A DNA stretch of 64,000 bases, from assembly GCF_022701255.1 (NCBI RefSeq), contig NZ_CP031705.1, positions 2,617,501 to 2,681,500 of the forward strand, given 5' to 3'. This document shows positions 34,730-43,735 of this stretch, one piece after another. The translations under genes were made by a program, and so were the position numbers. The notes beneath the pieces were generated by a model. That model was not told the DNA's origin, made no database searches, and saw only the letters and a program-made list of their open reading frames with translations. Source of the stretch: Microcoleus vaginatus HSN003. Lineage in GTDB: Bacteria; Cyanobacteriota; Cyanobacteriia; Cyanobacteriales; Microcoleaceae. The first letter of the stretch is position 1. Every line of letters starts with the position of its first letter.

Positions 34730-36055
34730 ATGTTGGAAAGAGCTTGGACACTCAAGCAAAATTTAATTGACTTTGTGCTGGATGCTGAGGGAGAGTTGGC
34801 GGTAGCTTTGGAAGCTTATGCTGCTGCTCGCTCGACTGGCGAGCGCTACGATATTGCTCAGCAAAATCAAGTGATTGACAGTTTTACCATCGAAGGTAAA
34901 GTCGGAGACAAAACGCCGATCGACCTATTTGTCGAAAGTCAGCCGGATTTAACCGAGAGCGATCGTAGCTTGCTCGAAAGTTGGGAGTACAGAAGCTTCA
35001 CTGGCTTATTTGAAATCACTCAACTTTCCCCCGACAAGTTTGAACTGATGAACTGGCCGACAGCTAAGCACTACGTTGTCAAGCCCAACAGTCCTAATTT
35101 TCTTGTAGAAATGTCTCGCTTTAAGTTAGGAGAAATCTTGCTGGCTCGGATTTCTCCCCTTACCGATGACTGGTGGATACTTTCGAGCTCTCCCATTATG
35201 AAGGGGAAATTGGGTAAGCCGAAGTTGGCGGTGGCGATCGGCAATTTCAAGCAAAATCACAAAAAGAACCTATACAGCGATGCGCCGGAATTGTTAGAGC
35301 AAGCTTGGCAGTCAGTAGAAAAGTACCATGAAGATTTTACCGAATTTTTTGGCAGTGAGGAAGTAACGCTATCGGGATATCACCTAAATAAACAGTTGGC
35401 GGAATTTCAGGAATTTATCACTAAAAAACGCCTAGCTGATATCGGCATTGATGGAAATAAATCTCTGGCGGATATCGTTGAAGATGCCGGAGTCGATCGA
35501 GAAGAAGTCAAAGCAGCAGCAATCGCGGCTGCAGGTGCCGATACTAACGCAGTTGAGGTAATGCTCGACAGCAATGCTAGTTCAAAAATGGTAATGCCGA
35601 AAGTCGAATTGCCCGATCGCTTCAAGAAAGCCGAACAGGTGACAGCACTTTCTCATCCTCGCTGGGGACAAACCTTTTTGTCTACTTACGCTCAATTTAC
35701 TGCACTGCTAGCAGCCGCCGACTTTTCCACCGTTCCCGGTTACGAAAAGCTGGTGCGTAACTATCTAGAAGATCCTGCAATTAATGTCTGGATTTGGCAA
35801 CGGTTAGCTAAAGTTAATCCAGCGAAATTAGAACAAATTTTGCAAACTGTATTGGAACGCACTGACTTTCAGATCGATCGCGATTTAGATGCCTTGCTGC
35901 AAGAGTTTAAAAAACCCTTAGAACCCGAACTGCCGGAAATTGCCAGCGTTCCCCTGCACCTGCACAACTTATTTCAGGAAGCTTTAGGCGAAGTTAATAA
36001 GTCAAAGTCTAAACCGCAGGAGAAAAAGAAAAGCTCCAAAGGCTTTAAATCCTAA
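34730..36055 (+). CDS. Conserved protein of unknown function
   Basis: About 441 residues from ATG 34730; the frame is open to a TTG at 34709 (start VLLVDEM), and no ribosome site decides between them. I do not recognise the family. Residues 1-60 are helical (LERAWTLKQNLIDFVLDAEG). The middle has alternating strands (FELMNWPTAKHYVVKPNSPN, RFKLGEILLARISPL, DDWWILSSSPIMKG). There is then an Ala-rich helical stretch with VDREEVKAAAIAAAGADTN, and a C-terminal helical domain that ends in a Lys/Ser tail (KSKPQEKKKSSKGF). No membrane segment or signal peptide. It looks like a cytoplasmic protein conserved among cyanobacteria. Confidence 0.65.
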   Translation: MLERAWTLKQNLIDFVLDAEGELAVALEAYAAARSTGERYDIAQQNQVIDSFTIEGKVGDKTPIDLFVESQPDLTESDRSLLESWEYRSFTGLFEITQLSPDKFELMNWPTAKHYVVKPNSPNFLVEMSRFKLGEILLARISPLTDDWWILSSSPIMKGKLGKPKLAVAIGNFKQNHKKNLYSDAPELLEQAWQSVEKYHEDFTEFFGSEEVTLSGYHLNKQLAEFQEFITKKRLADIGIDGNKSLADIVEDAGVDREEVKAAAIAAAGADTNAVEVMLDSNASSKMVMPKVELPDRFKKAEQVTALSHPRWGQTFLSTYAQFTALLAAADFSTVPGYEKLVRNYLEDPAINVWIWQRLAKVNPAKLEQILQTVLERTDFQIDRDLDALLQEFKKPLEPELPEIASVPLHLHNLFQEALGEVNKSKSKPQEKKKSSKGFKS

Positions 36056-36236
36056 CTAGCTACGTTCGTGGCATACTGCTATGCCCTAATGCGCCGGCTT
36101 CGCCAACGGATACTCGATCAGATGGCCGCAGCCCAGGGACAGCAGAAACAGAGTGGCAATTTCAAGTATGAGTGCGATCGACCGTAGCCATTTTGGGCGC
36201 GTTAGGCGGCATCCCTCATATAATAAACAATTAAAC

Positions 36237-36260
36237 AAGCTCACAGCTAACTGTGAGCTT
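36237..36260 (+). terminator. Stem-loop between convergent genes
   Basis: 10-bp stem aagctcacag / ctgtgagctt with a 4-base loop (ctaa), followed by att. Lies between the ends of the unknown gene at 34730-36055 and the minus-strand gene at 36360-36680, so it could serve either; the T run is weak on both sides. The 36056-36359 gap holds nothing else. Confidence 0.5.
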
Positions 36261-36359
36261 ATTGCCCGGTAATATAACTCAAATAGCTTTGCAGTCAGGA
36301 CTTTAGTTTTTCTTCACCGCGAGCAAAAGAACTGAAGTCCTCACTACAAACACCTTTTG

Positions 36360-36680
36360 TTAATCTTCAACTCGTCGGACAGCCATGCGTTGCAGCGGCA
36401 GGCTGAGTATGCTAGAAGCAGTCAACAAGTAAGAAAGAACCGTAGTCAGCTTCAAACTGAGCAATAACCAGCTATCTTCTGGTAGGTGAAGTTTCAGCCC
36501 GAAAAAAGAGATGCAGTACACTATCCAGTAAGTAAAGCTCATCTTGATTAGGATTTCTTCGCTCAAAGTGCGATCGTCCGTTGGCTGCGAGTTGCGATTA
36601 TCGGCCAGCAGGACTAGACCCGCAATAGAAGCCACCAAAGAAACCATAACGAGATAGTCATGCCAGTTAAGCTCAACCAT
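36360..36680 (-). CDS. Small membrane protein of unknown function
   Basis: 106 residues with three likely membrane helices: residues 8-25 (YLVMVSLVASIAGLVLLA), 48-64 (FTYWIVYCISFFGL) and 71-95 (LLLSLKLTTVLSYLLTASSI). It has a polar loop with NRNSQPTDDRTLSEE and ends with RMAVRRVED. I do not recognise the family. It is divergent from the Kir channel gene, 112 bases between starts, so the two may share a regulatory region. Confidence 0.6.
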   Translation of the reverse strand: MVELNWHDYLVMVSLVASIAGLVLLADNRNSQPTDDRTLSEEILIKMSFTYWIVYCISFFGLKLHLPEDSWLLLSLKLTTVLSYLLTASSILSLPLQRMAVRRVED

Positions 36681-36792
36681 TTCTAAACTCCGCTTGTATC
36701 CGAATTTTTGGAATCAGACATCAGTCTAAAGGATAAGTTTTCCCGCTCCAAGCAATAGTTACAAATTGAAACAGCCCGAGTTACAAATCGCA

Positions 36793-37686
36793 ATGAAAAT
36801 TCCCCGCAACCGCCAGCAACAGGCGCGTTTAGTCAGCCGCCAAGGACAATTCCCCTTAAATATTGTCAAGTTGGGAGTACCGCGCCTACATTTTGCCGAC
36901 CTCTACCACAGGCTGCTAACTCTTTCTTGGCCACGATTTTTCATGCTGATTTGTCTCTCCTATACAGTCACAAATTCTTTATTTGCCTTAGCTTACTTGG
37001 CGGGAGGAGATTGCATTGCTAACGCGCGGCCGGGTTCTTTCCCAGATGCCTTTTATTTCAGCGTGCAAACAATGGCGACGATCGGCTACGGCTCTATGTA
37101 TCCGCGCACGGATTACGCTAATACTATAGTCGCGATTCAAGCGCTTTTTGGTTTGTGGGGAGTGGCGATGGTGACGGGGCTGGCTTTTTCGAGATTTTCC
37201 AGACCAACAGCTAGAGTTATCTTCAGTCGCGTAGCTGTGATCGCTCCTTTCAACGGCGTTCCGACTCTGATGTACCGCACTGCAAATCAGCGTTTTAACC
37301 AAATTTTAGAAGCGCAGCAGCGAGCTACTTTGATCCGTGACGAGGTAACATCGGAAGGAGAATTTATGCGGCGTTTTTACGATTTGCAATTGATGCGGAG
37401 TCACTCTCCGATTTTTGCCTTAACTTGGACGGTTATGCACGCAATTGAGGAGAGCAGTCCTTTGTACCAACTTACTGCCCAAGACTTGATTGAGCAACAA
37501 GCAGAAATTGTCATTACGTTAACAGGAATTGACGAAACAGTTTCGCAAACTATTCATGCGCGACATTCTTTTGTGGCGTCGGAAATTATGTGGAATATGC
37601 GATTTGTAGATATTCTTTTGAAATCGGCTACGGGAGGGCGCGTGGTTGATTATACTCGGTTTCACGATGTGAAGCCTGTTGAATGA
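36793..37686 (+). CDS. Inward-rectifier-type potassium channel (KirBac family)
   Basis: 297 residues from ATG 36793 (a TTG at 36766 is possible). Two membrane helices (about 47-70 and 107-130) flank the pore helix and selectivity filter MATIGYG (TIGYG at 96-100), the sequence that selects K+. The N-terminal slide-helix region has FADLYHRLLTLSWPRFF, and the cytoplasmic C-terminal domain (about 140-295) is the immunoglobulin-like assembly of Kir channels, with FSRPTARVIFS, LTGIDETVSQTIHARHSF and VDYTRFHDV. Role: passive K+ conductance in the plasma membrane; gating lipids or pH are not predictable. Its stop codon overlaps an ATG of the next frame (atga). Confidence 0.9.
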   Translation: MKIPRNRQQQARLVSRQGQFPLNIVKLGVPRLHFADLYHRLLTLSWPRFFMLICLSYTVTNSLFALAYLAGGDCIANARPGSFPDAFYFSVQTMATIGYGSMYPRTDYANTIVAIQALFGLWGVAMVTGLAFSRFSRPTARVIFSRVAVIAPFNGVPTLMYRTANQRFNQILEAQQRATLIRDEVTSEGEFMRRFYDLQLMRSHSPIFALTWTVMHAIEESSPLYQLTAQDLIEQQAEIVITLTGIDETVSQTIHARHSFVASEIMWNMRFVDILLKSATGGRVVDYTRFHDVKPVE

Positions 37687-37742
37687 AAGTTTTGATTGAG
37701 CCAGTGCTAGAATACCTGTATGGCCAAAACAAGTTAATATTT

Positions 37743-38090
37743 ATGAGCTCAATAACTGCAAAGATGACACTCAAAGAATTGCAACCGCAACTCTTGGCTT
37801 TAACTCCCGAAGAAAAGGCTCAAGCTATACAATTCCTAGCCCATAGTTTAAGCAACTTTTGGCCGGGAATTCAAAAGACTCCCGGTGTCATGGGCACAGA
37901 AGCCTGTATCCGAAAAACTCGGATTCCTGTTTGGCTGTTGGTAAGTTATCGCCGTCAAAGTGCCACCGATGCTCATATTTTAGAAGGTCATCCCGATCTG
38001 AGTGCCGTAGATTTGGTGAATGCTTTTAGTTATGCTGAGGCATATCCTGATGAGATTGAAATAGCAATTCGAGAACAGGAAGAGGCATAA
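37743..38090 (+). CDS. DUF433 domain protein
   Basis: 115 residues from ATG 37743; the frame is open to an ATG at 37683 that overlaps the Kir stop, so a coupled 135-residue form is possible. N-terminal helical part (LKELQPQLLALTPEEKAQAI), then the DUF433 winged-helix core: CIRKTRIPVWLLVSYRRQSA, EGHPDLSAVDLVNAFSYAEA and YPDEIEIAI. DUF433 proteins are usually antitoxin-like partners of DUF5615 PIN-like toxins. Here the following frame is only about 35 codons long before it runs into a repeat, so a toxin gene is absent or lost. Confidence 0.8.
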   Translation: MSSITAKMTLKELQPQLLALTPEEKAQAIQFLAHSLSNFWPGIQKTPGVMGTEACIRKTRIPVWLLVSYRRQSATDAHILEGHPDLSAVDLVNAFSYAEAYPDEIEIAIREQEEA

Positions 38091-38168
38091 ACAGTGGCAG
38101 ATATTTATACCGCGATCGCACAAAGCATTAAAACAGAGATATTTTACCATTTTAAAGCAGGCTTTTAT

Positions 38169-38262
38169 GAACGGGCAAGATGCCCGTTCCACAAAGAATG
38201 AATTTCTTGTGGAACGGGCATCTTGCCCGTTATTGAAAATGGTACAACATCTCAGTTAACAT
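38169..38262. repeat. Dispersed palindromic repeat (third intergenic copy)
   Basis: gaacgggcaagatgcccgttc, then a spacer with aatttcttgtgg, and the reverse arm ending in ttgcccgtt, followed by the conserved tail gaaaatggtacaacatctca. Same family as at 13281-13510. It lies inside a short frame that follows the DUF433 gene. Confidence 0.8.
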
Positions 38263-38283
38263 AAACAAAATACTCCTCGTACT

Positions 38284-39459
38284 ATGCGAATAATTCATAC
38301 TGCTGACTGGCATTTAGGGCGACGTTTTCGAGGGATCGATCGCACTTTTGAAATTGCGATCGCCCTCGAACAGATTTTGAAGCAAGCAAAAGCCTTGGAT
38401 GTCGATGCTGTGCTCGTTGCCGGCGACATTTTCGACGTGCCGAACCCTCCCGCTTACGCCGAACGCATTGCTTATAACTTTTTCTGCGAACTCCAAGCGG
38501 CAGGAATTCCCGCAATTGCGATCGCCGGTAATCACGATTCGGCATCCCGCATCGACAGCATCGCGCAATTGCTTTCCCTCGCCGGTGTTCGCGCTTTAGG
38601 CAAACCCAGGCTTTCCGCAGACGGAGGCACAATTACTCTTAATACAAAAAGCGGTAAACTTTGTGTGGGAGCGATGCCTTTTGCTTCCGAACAAAGGCTG
38701 TTAGATGCTAATTCTCTCTGGCAGTCGGGCGATGCCGATCGCCGAAAAGACTACCGCGAAATCGTAGCATATTTACTCGAAGATTTAACGAGGGATTTTA
38801 GAGACAATACTGTCAATATTCTCATGGGACACATGAGCATTGACGGCGCTCGATTGGCAAAATCCGAAGTCGCTTATTACACGCGAGAAAAATACCTGCT
38901 CTCATCGCAAACTCTGCCGCCAGAAGCTCAGTATGTTGCCCTCGGGCACATCCACATTCACCAGCGGGTTTCTGAGACTTCTCCCGCTTATTATTCCGGT
39001 TCTTTGATTCAGTTAGATTTTGGAGAAGCGGAACAGGAAAAAGGATTTTGCTTGATAGAAGTTGAGCCGGGAAGTCAGGCCAAGGTGGAATTTAAGCCTG
39101 TGGCTTGCCACAAGCCGTTAAAAGTGCTTAAATGTCATAACGACAATCTCGATGAAACTTTAGAAGCTCATCAGTATCATCCGGGTTTCTTGAAAGTAAT
39201 TGTCGAACTGGACAGTCCGCAAATCGGACTTGCCGATCGAGTGCGCCAAATTTGTTCTCAAGCGCTGTTAATTGAACCGCGCTATCCAGATGCAGCGCTA
39301 GAACCAACAGAAATAACTAATATCGATCCCAATAATTTCGATCCGGCAGCAGAGTTTTGCAACTATTATCAAAACCGCTTGGGAACGACACCGAAACCGG
39401 CAGTATTGGAGGAATTTCAAAATTTGTACAAGAAGTTTAAGGAAACAGTTAACAATTAA
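38284..39459 (+). CDS. sbcD: SbcCD nuclease, subunit D (Mre11-type)
   Basis: 391 residues of the Mre11/SbcD metallophosphoesterase family. Metal-site motifs are clear: HTADWHLGRRF (residues 5-15), LVAGDIFD (44-51), GNHDSASR (83-90), LMGHMSI (near 180), and ALGHIHIHQ (near 220). It cuts DNA hairpins and double-strand ends in complex with SbcC; the capping domain follows at the C-terminus. The partner gene sbcC begins 220 bases later, unlike the overlapping sbcD-sbcC arrangement usual in many bacteria, because tandem repeats fill the gap. Cyanobacterial SbcCD would process palindromes, of which this chromosome seems full. Confidence 0.93.
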   Translation: MRIIHTADWHLGRRFRGIDRTFEIAIALEQILKQAKALDVDAVLVAGDIFDVPNPPAYAERIAYNFFCELQAAGIPAIAIAGNHDSASRIDSIAQLLSLAGVRALGKPRLSADGGTITLNTKSGKLCVGAMPFASEQRLLDANSLWQSGDADRRKDYREIVAYLLEDLTRDFRDNTVNILMGHMSIDGARLAKSEVAYYTREKYLLSSQTLPPEAQYVALGHIHIHQRVSETSPAYYSGSLIQLDFGEAEQEKGFCLIEVEPGSQAKVEFKPVACHKPLKVLKCHNDNLDETLEAHQYHPGFLKVIVELDSPQIGLADRVRQICSQALLIEPRYPDAALEPTEITNIDPNNFDPAAEFCNYYQNRLGTTPKPAVLEEFQNLYKKFKETVNN

Positions 39460-39530
39460 ATGCGTAAAAAGATACAATAACTGGTTCCCAGGCTCCGTCT
39501 GGAAATATCCAGAGGCTCTGCCTCGCGCTT

Positions 39531-39622
39531 AAATAGGAAAATTGGAGGCAGAGCCTCCGGATATGCGTTACCAGGCAAATAGGAAAATTGGAGGCAGAGC
39601 CTCCCGATCTGCATTACCAGGC
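39531..39622. repeat. Two tandem 46-base repeats between sbcD and sbcC
   Basis: aaataggaaaattggaggca at 39531 and again at 39577; the units are 46 bases long with only a few mismatches (cggatatgcg against ccgatctgca). They contain the palindromic ggaggcagagcctcc. Related ggctctgcctc sequences flank both sides (39481-39530 and 39623-39635), so the whole gap is a cluster of one repeat family. Confidence 0.8.
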
Positions 39623-39679
39623 GGAGCCTGGTAAAGAGTAATACGATCTAAAACCCCAAATCCTAAAACTAAAATCAGT

Positions 39680-42600
39680 ATGCGTCCACTCGAACTTATT
39701 CTCGAAGGATTTACCAGCTTCCACCGCGAACAGCGTTTAGATTTTTCTCAACTCGATTTGTTTGCAATTACGGGTGCTACAGGTGCGGGCAAATCTTCAC
39801 TCTTAGATGCCATGACTTACGCTCTTTTTGGCACAACAACTCGCAGCGGCAAACAAGTCAGTGATTTGGCGAGTCAAGGCAGCGAAAATTTAAAAGTGCA
39901 GTTGCGTTTTGCTGTGGGTTCGGCACAGTATCGGGTGACGCGAAGGTGGCGTTTTCGTCCGAAATCTCCCGAAAATAAGGTGATTTTGGACAACTGGCAA
40001 AATGGTCAATGGGAAACTTTGGGGACGAGCATCGTTGCTGTTCAAAATACGATTGAACAGATTTTAGGAATGGATTTTGATACTTTTACACGAGCAATTG
40101 TTCTGCCTCAAGGCAAGTTTGATGAGTTTATTAAAGGGGATACTTCAAAACGCCGGGAAATTTTGCGGCAGCTAGCGGGATTTGAGATTTTTGAGCAGAT
40201 GCGGAAGGAAACAAATGAACTCGCAAAGTTGCTGAAACAGGAACGGGAAATGGTGGAAAGGCAGCTAGCGGATTTGAGTGCGCCGACGGCGGATGAGGTG
40301 GCTCAAAGACGATCGCAACTTTTGATTTTAGAGCAGCAGTTGCCCCAGCTCGATCGCGCTGTGATGAAAGCTCAGAAGGATCTAGATGAAGAGGAACAGC
40401 TATTTTCGCAAATTGCTCGCTGGCAAGAGTTACAACAACAACTGACCCAATTAAATGCTAATTCCGCCGAGGTTGCAATTTTAGCACAGCGTTTAGACAG
40501 AGCGCAAGCTGCCAATCATTTACAGGGAGATTGGGCTTTAGTGCGATCGGCTCGCAGTCAGTATGAAACTGCCGCAAGTGCCTCGGTGGCAGCGCGAAAG
40601 CAGTTAATTAAAGCTCGCTCTGAGCTAGCAGTAGAGCAGCAGCAACTTGACGCGGCAAAAGCCAAAGAAGAGGTGCTAGCGCCACAAATTAAGGCTCGGG
40701 AAGATGCTCTAGCTGCTGCTAAAGTATATGAAGAACAACGCACTCAATTAGAAAAAGAAGTTGCGCTTGCCCAAAAAATTCAACAGGAAAAACTCCGCTT
40801 TTTTATGGCAGCAGATAAAGAACTGCAAGCTGCTAACACTAAAATTCAAGGCGCGGGTTTTCGAGTTACTCAAGCAGCGGCACAGCTCGCACAGTATGCG
40901 CCGGGAGGAAAGCGTTTAGAGCAATTGCAGCAAATTTCACCCTTATTGATGGAAATTCAGCTAATTACCAAGCAGCAAAAGACTCAGCAAGAACAGTTGG
41001 ATAAATCTCTGAGAGAGAAGGAAAGCGCTCAACAAAATTATGTGGAGGTTACCACTAATTTAGAAGCAGTTGAACTCAGGCTAAAAGAGTGCGCCCGCGA
41101 GTTAGAAGCGGCCCAAACCGCTAATGCGGAAGCGGCACGTTTAGAGAGTGTTGCTGCTGTCAGAATGTCGCTGAATTCTGGCGATACTTGCCCGGTGTGT
41201 GGGGGGGTGCATCCTGAGAGCGATCGGCTCCCTCCTTTGCCCGATTCTAATATTGTCGATGTCGCTGGTTTGCGGCGGAAATTGGCGGATGCAAATCAGG
41301 TTTTTCAAGATGCTCAAAGGCGGGCTGCTGAGGGGAAAAGTGCAGTTTCAGCCTGCCTCCAAAAAGAGTCGCAAATTGCTCAAATGTTGGAATTAACCAC
41401 GAATAAAGTTGCCGAATTGCAGCAGGAAATAGGTCAAGTTCTGGAGACTCCTCATTGGGAAAGCTTGGGGTTGCAGCAGGAGTTGGCAATCCTTAAAGAG
41501 AGCGATCGCCAATACCGCGAAACCGAACAGCAGTTCCAACTGGCATCATTGGAATATGATAATTTTCAGGAAAGATTTAATTTTGCGGTGGCGACTCAAG
41601 CAGCTAAACAGCAGGAATATCAAGATGCGATCGCCGAATCAGACCGTCGCCAGCAGCAGTTGCAAAGTTGTGTAAATGCGCTTTATCAAATTACGGAATA
41701 TCAACCTTATGCTAATTTAGCAAAAGTCTTAGAACAAGACAAGCAAGACTTGGCAAATCTGCTGAAAGTTGCCGAAAAATCATATCAAACTGCTCAAAAT
41801 AAGGTTATTCAAGCCGCAGAAAGAGAGCAACAAGCTGGAGAAGCTTTTGGACAAGCCCAAGCCCAGAAACAGCAGTTAAACCTGGATTGGTCAGCAAAAT
41901 TAACAGCGGTTGATTTCACAGAAGAGACATTTTTAGCAGCGGTTGCGACAGTTAAGGAACAATCAGAATGGGAAAATGCTATTCGCTCTCACCGCGAATC
42001 AAAAATTCAGTTAGAGACGCGGGCGAAAGATTTGAGCGAGGCGATCGCAGGCAGAACTACCGATGAAAATACTTTAGCACAAGTGCGATCGGCAAAACAT
42101 ACCGCCCAAGAAAACCTCAAACAAGCCAACAACAACCGCGCCGAACTGTTAGCTTGGATTCAAGTAGCAGCTCAAAATCTCGAACAAGCCGAAAGACTGT
42201 CACAGCAAATCACAAATTTCACAGAACAAGAGCAAACTTATCACACCTTAGCGCAGAACCTCAAATCCAACGAATTTCAATCCTACATTTTAGAACATTT
42301 AGAAGCAGAATTAGTCGGCAGCGCCACCTTAATTTTGCAAGAATTAACCGAAAATCGCTACAAACTAATAAACCAAGACGGCGAATACTGGGTAGCAGAT
42401 AATTGGAACGGCGGCGAAGCTAGACGAGTGCGTACTCTTTCCGGTGGTGAAACCTTTGCCACTTCCTTATCAATGGCTTTAGCTTTGTCAGAAAAACTGT
42501 CTCAAGGAACTCACTTGGGCAGCTTATTTCTAGATGAAGGATTTGGTACTTTAGATACCGAAACTCTCGAAAGCGTTATTCAAATTTTAGAATCTTTGCG

Positions 42601-42721
42601 GCAGCGAGACAGGCTGATTGGAGTGATTACCCACGTTCGAGAATTGGGCGAAAGATTGCCCGCACAAGTTAAAGTTTCTAAATCCCCCCAAGGCTCTAGA
42701 ATAGAAGTTGAAAGAGTCTAA
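39680..42721 (+). CDS. sbcC: SbcCD nuclease, ATPase subunit C (Rad50-type)
   Basis: 1,013 residues, SMC/Rad50-like. Walker A TGATGAGKSS at residues 31-40, Q-loop region VLPQGKFDEF near 151-160, long coiled coils on both sides (about 185-480 and 550-880), a zinc hook CPVCG at about 504-508, ABC signature TLSGGETFA near 918-926, and Walker B LFLDEGFGTLD near 948-958. Powers and positions the SbcD nuclease on DNA ends. The length is near the usual size. There is no overlap with sbcD; both run in the same direction. Confidence 0.95.
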   Translation: MRPLELILEGFTSFHREQRLDFSQLDLFAITGATGAGKSSLLDAMTYALFGTTTRSGKQVSDLASQGSENLKVQLRFAVGSAQYRVTRRWRFRPKSPENKVILDNWQNGQWETLGTSIVAVQNTIEQILGMDFDTFTRAIVLPQGKFDEFIKGDTSKRREILRQLAGFEIFEQMRKETNELAKLLKQEREMVERQLADLSAPTADEVAQRRSQLLILEQQLPQLDRAVMKAQKDLDEEEQLFSQIARWQELQQQLTQLNANSAEVAILAQRLDRAQAANHLQGDWALVRSARSQYETAASASVAARKQLIKARSELAVEQQQLDAAKAKEEVLAPQIKAREDALAAAKVYEEQRTQLEKEVALAQKIQQEKLRFFMAADKELQAANTKIQGAGFRVTQAAAQLAQYAPGGKRLEQLQQISPLLMEIQLITKQQKTQQEQLDKSLREKESAQQNYVEVTTNLEAVELRLKECARELEAAQTANAEAARLESVAAVRMSLNSGDTCPVCGGVHPESDRLPPLPDSNIVDVAGLRRKLADANQVFQDAQRRAAEGKSAVSACLQKESQIAQMLELTTNKVAELQQEIGQVLETPHWESLGLQQELAILKESDRQYRETEQQFQLASLEYDNFQERFNFAVATQAAKQQEYQDAIAESDRRQQQLQSCVNALYQITEYQPYANLAKVLEQDKQDLANLLKVAEKSYQTAQNKVIQAAEREQQAGEAFGQAQAQKQQLNLDWSAKLTAVDFTEETFLAAVATVKEQSEWENAIRSHRESKIQLETRAKDLSEAIAGRTTDENTLAQVRSAKHTAQENLKQANNNRAELLAWIQVAAQNLEQAERLSQQITNFTEQEQTYHTLAQNLKSNEFQSYILEHLEAELVGSATLILQELTENRYKLINQDGEYWVADNWNGGEARRVRTLSGGETFATSLSMALALSEKLSQGTHLGSLFLDEGFGTLDTETLESVIQILESLRQRDRLIGVITHVRELGERLPAQVKVSKSPQGSRIEVERV

Positions 42722-42878
42722 TTATATTATAATAAAACTTATGTCAAAAGTAGTTTGGTTCACTATTTATAGCGCTTTCGGTGCGTCGTCTGCATCCTAA
42801 AAACTATATACGTAGTGTGTGTACTACACATCAGTTAACTAAGCTATTTTTGGATCTAGTAAAACAGTTTTTTAAATC

Positions 42879-43298
42879 ATGTCAGCAAAAGATATCTTTC
42901 ACAACACAGTACGTTCGGCTTTGGAGAAAGATGGATGGACAATTACTCACGATCCTCTGTTTCTAAAAGTAACTTCTCAAGTAAAAATGCAGATAGATTT
43001 GGGAGGAGAAAAATTACTTTCTGCCGAAAAGGGGATGCAAAAAATAGCAGTAGAAGTAAAAAGTTTTGTGGGCTTGTCGGCGCTGTCAGAATTCCATACG
43101 GCTGTTGGTCAATTTCTTAATTATCGAGTAGCATTGGAAAAATTGGAATCAGAACGAGTGCTGTATTTGGCAGTGCCTACAGATATCTATCAAGATTTTT
43201 TTACAGACTCGTTTGTTCAAACTGTGTTAGAACGATATCAAATAAAGATGCTGGTTTTTCATGTGAAGGGACAGGAGATAACATTATGGAAAGATTAG
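42879..43298 (+). CDS. xisH: XisH family protein (element excision factor)
   Basis: 139 residues: AKDIFHNTVRSALEKDGWTI, then QMKIDLG-type KMQIDLGGEKLLSAEKG, IAVEVKSFVGLSALSEFHTA and NYRVALEKLESERVLYLAVP. The EVK within IAVEVKSF and the preceding Asp/Glu make a PD-(D/E)xK nuclease-like core. XisH and XisI were named for roles in fdxN-element excision in heterocyst-forming cyanobacteria, but pairs occur widely outside that context. The next gene, xisI, starts 13 bases before its end (GTG/ATG overlap), a classic coupled pair. Confidence 0.9.
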   Translation: MSAKDIFHNTVRSALEKDGWTITHDPLFLKVTSQVKMQIDLGGEKLLSAEKGMQKIAVEVKSFVGLSALSEFHTAVGQFLNYRVALEKLESERVLYLAVPTDIYQDFFTDSFVQTVLERYQIKMLVFHVKGQEITLWKD

Positions 43299-43618
43299 AT
43301 TATCGCCAGTTAGTTCAAAAAGTCATACATCAACACGCGACAGAGCAGTCTGAGCAAGATGTAGAAACCACTGAAATTGTTTTCGATACGGAACGCGACC
43401 GCTATTTATTGTTGTATGTGGGATGGCGGGATGAAGAACGAATTCATGGATGTCCGATTCATGTTGATATCAAAGATGGAAAGATTTGGATTCAGCGCGA
43501 TTTTACCGAAGCAGGAATTGCCAATCAATTTCTCGAATTTGGAGTCCCTAAAACAGATATTGTGTTGGGATTTCGAGCGCCTTATGTACGGCAATTTACT
43601 GGATTTGCGATAGCGTAA
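43286..43618 (+). CDS. xisI: XisI family protein (element excision factor)
   Basis: 110 residues, overlapping xisH by 13 bases. Family pattern: LDYRQLVQKVIHQHA, TEIVFDTERDRYLLLYVGWR, HGCPIHVDIKDGKIWIQRD and the C-terminal GVPKTDIVLGFRAPYVRQ ... TGFAIA. Partner of XisH. No fdxN element is visible nearby, so a general nuclease/partner or toxin-antitoxin-like role is possible. A second, broken XisI tail lies at 10086-10271. Confidence 0.9.
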   Translation: MERLDYRQLVQKVIHQHATEQSEQDVETTEIVFDTERDRYLLLYVGWRDEERIHGCPIHVDIKDGKIWIQRDFTEAGIANQFLEFGVPKTDIVLGFRAPYVRQFTGFAIA

Positions 43619-43735
43619 ATCCTTAAATAATCTCCCAAACAACCAAATCGCCACAACCCCGACTTATCCAAAGATTCGGGGTTATAATCTGTAAGTTATG
43701 TCAATTTACTTAACGCCCCAAGAAACAAATATTAT

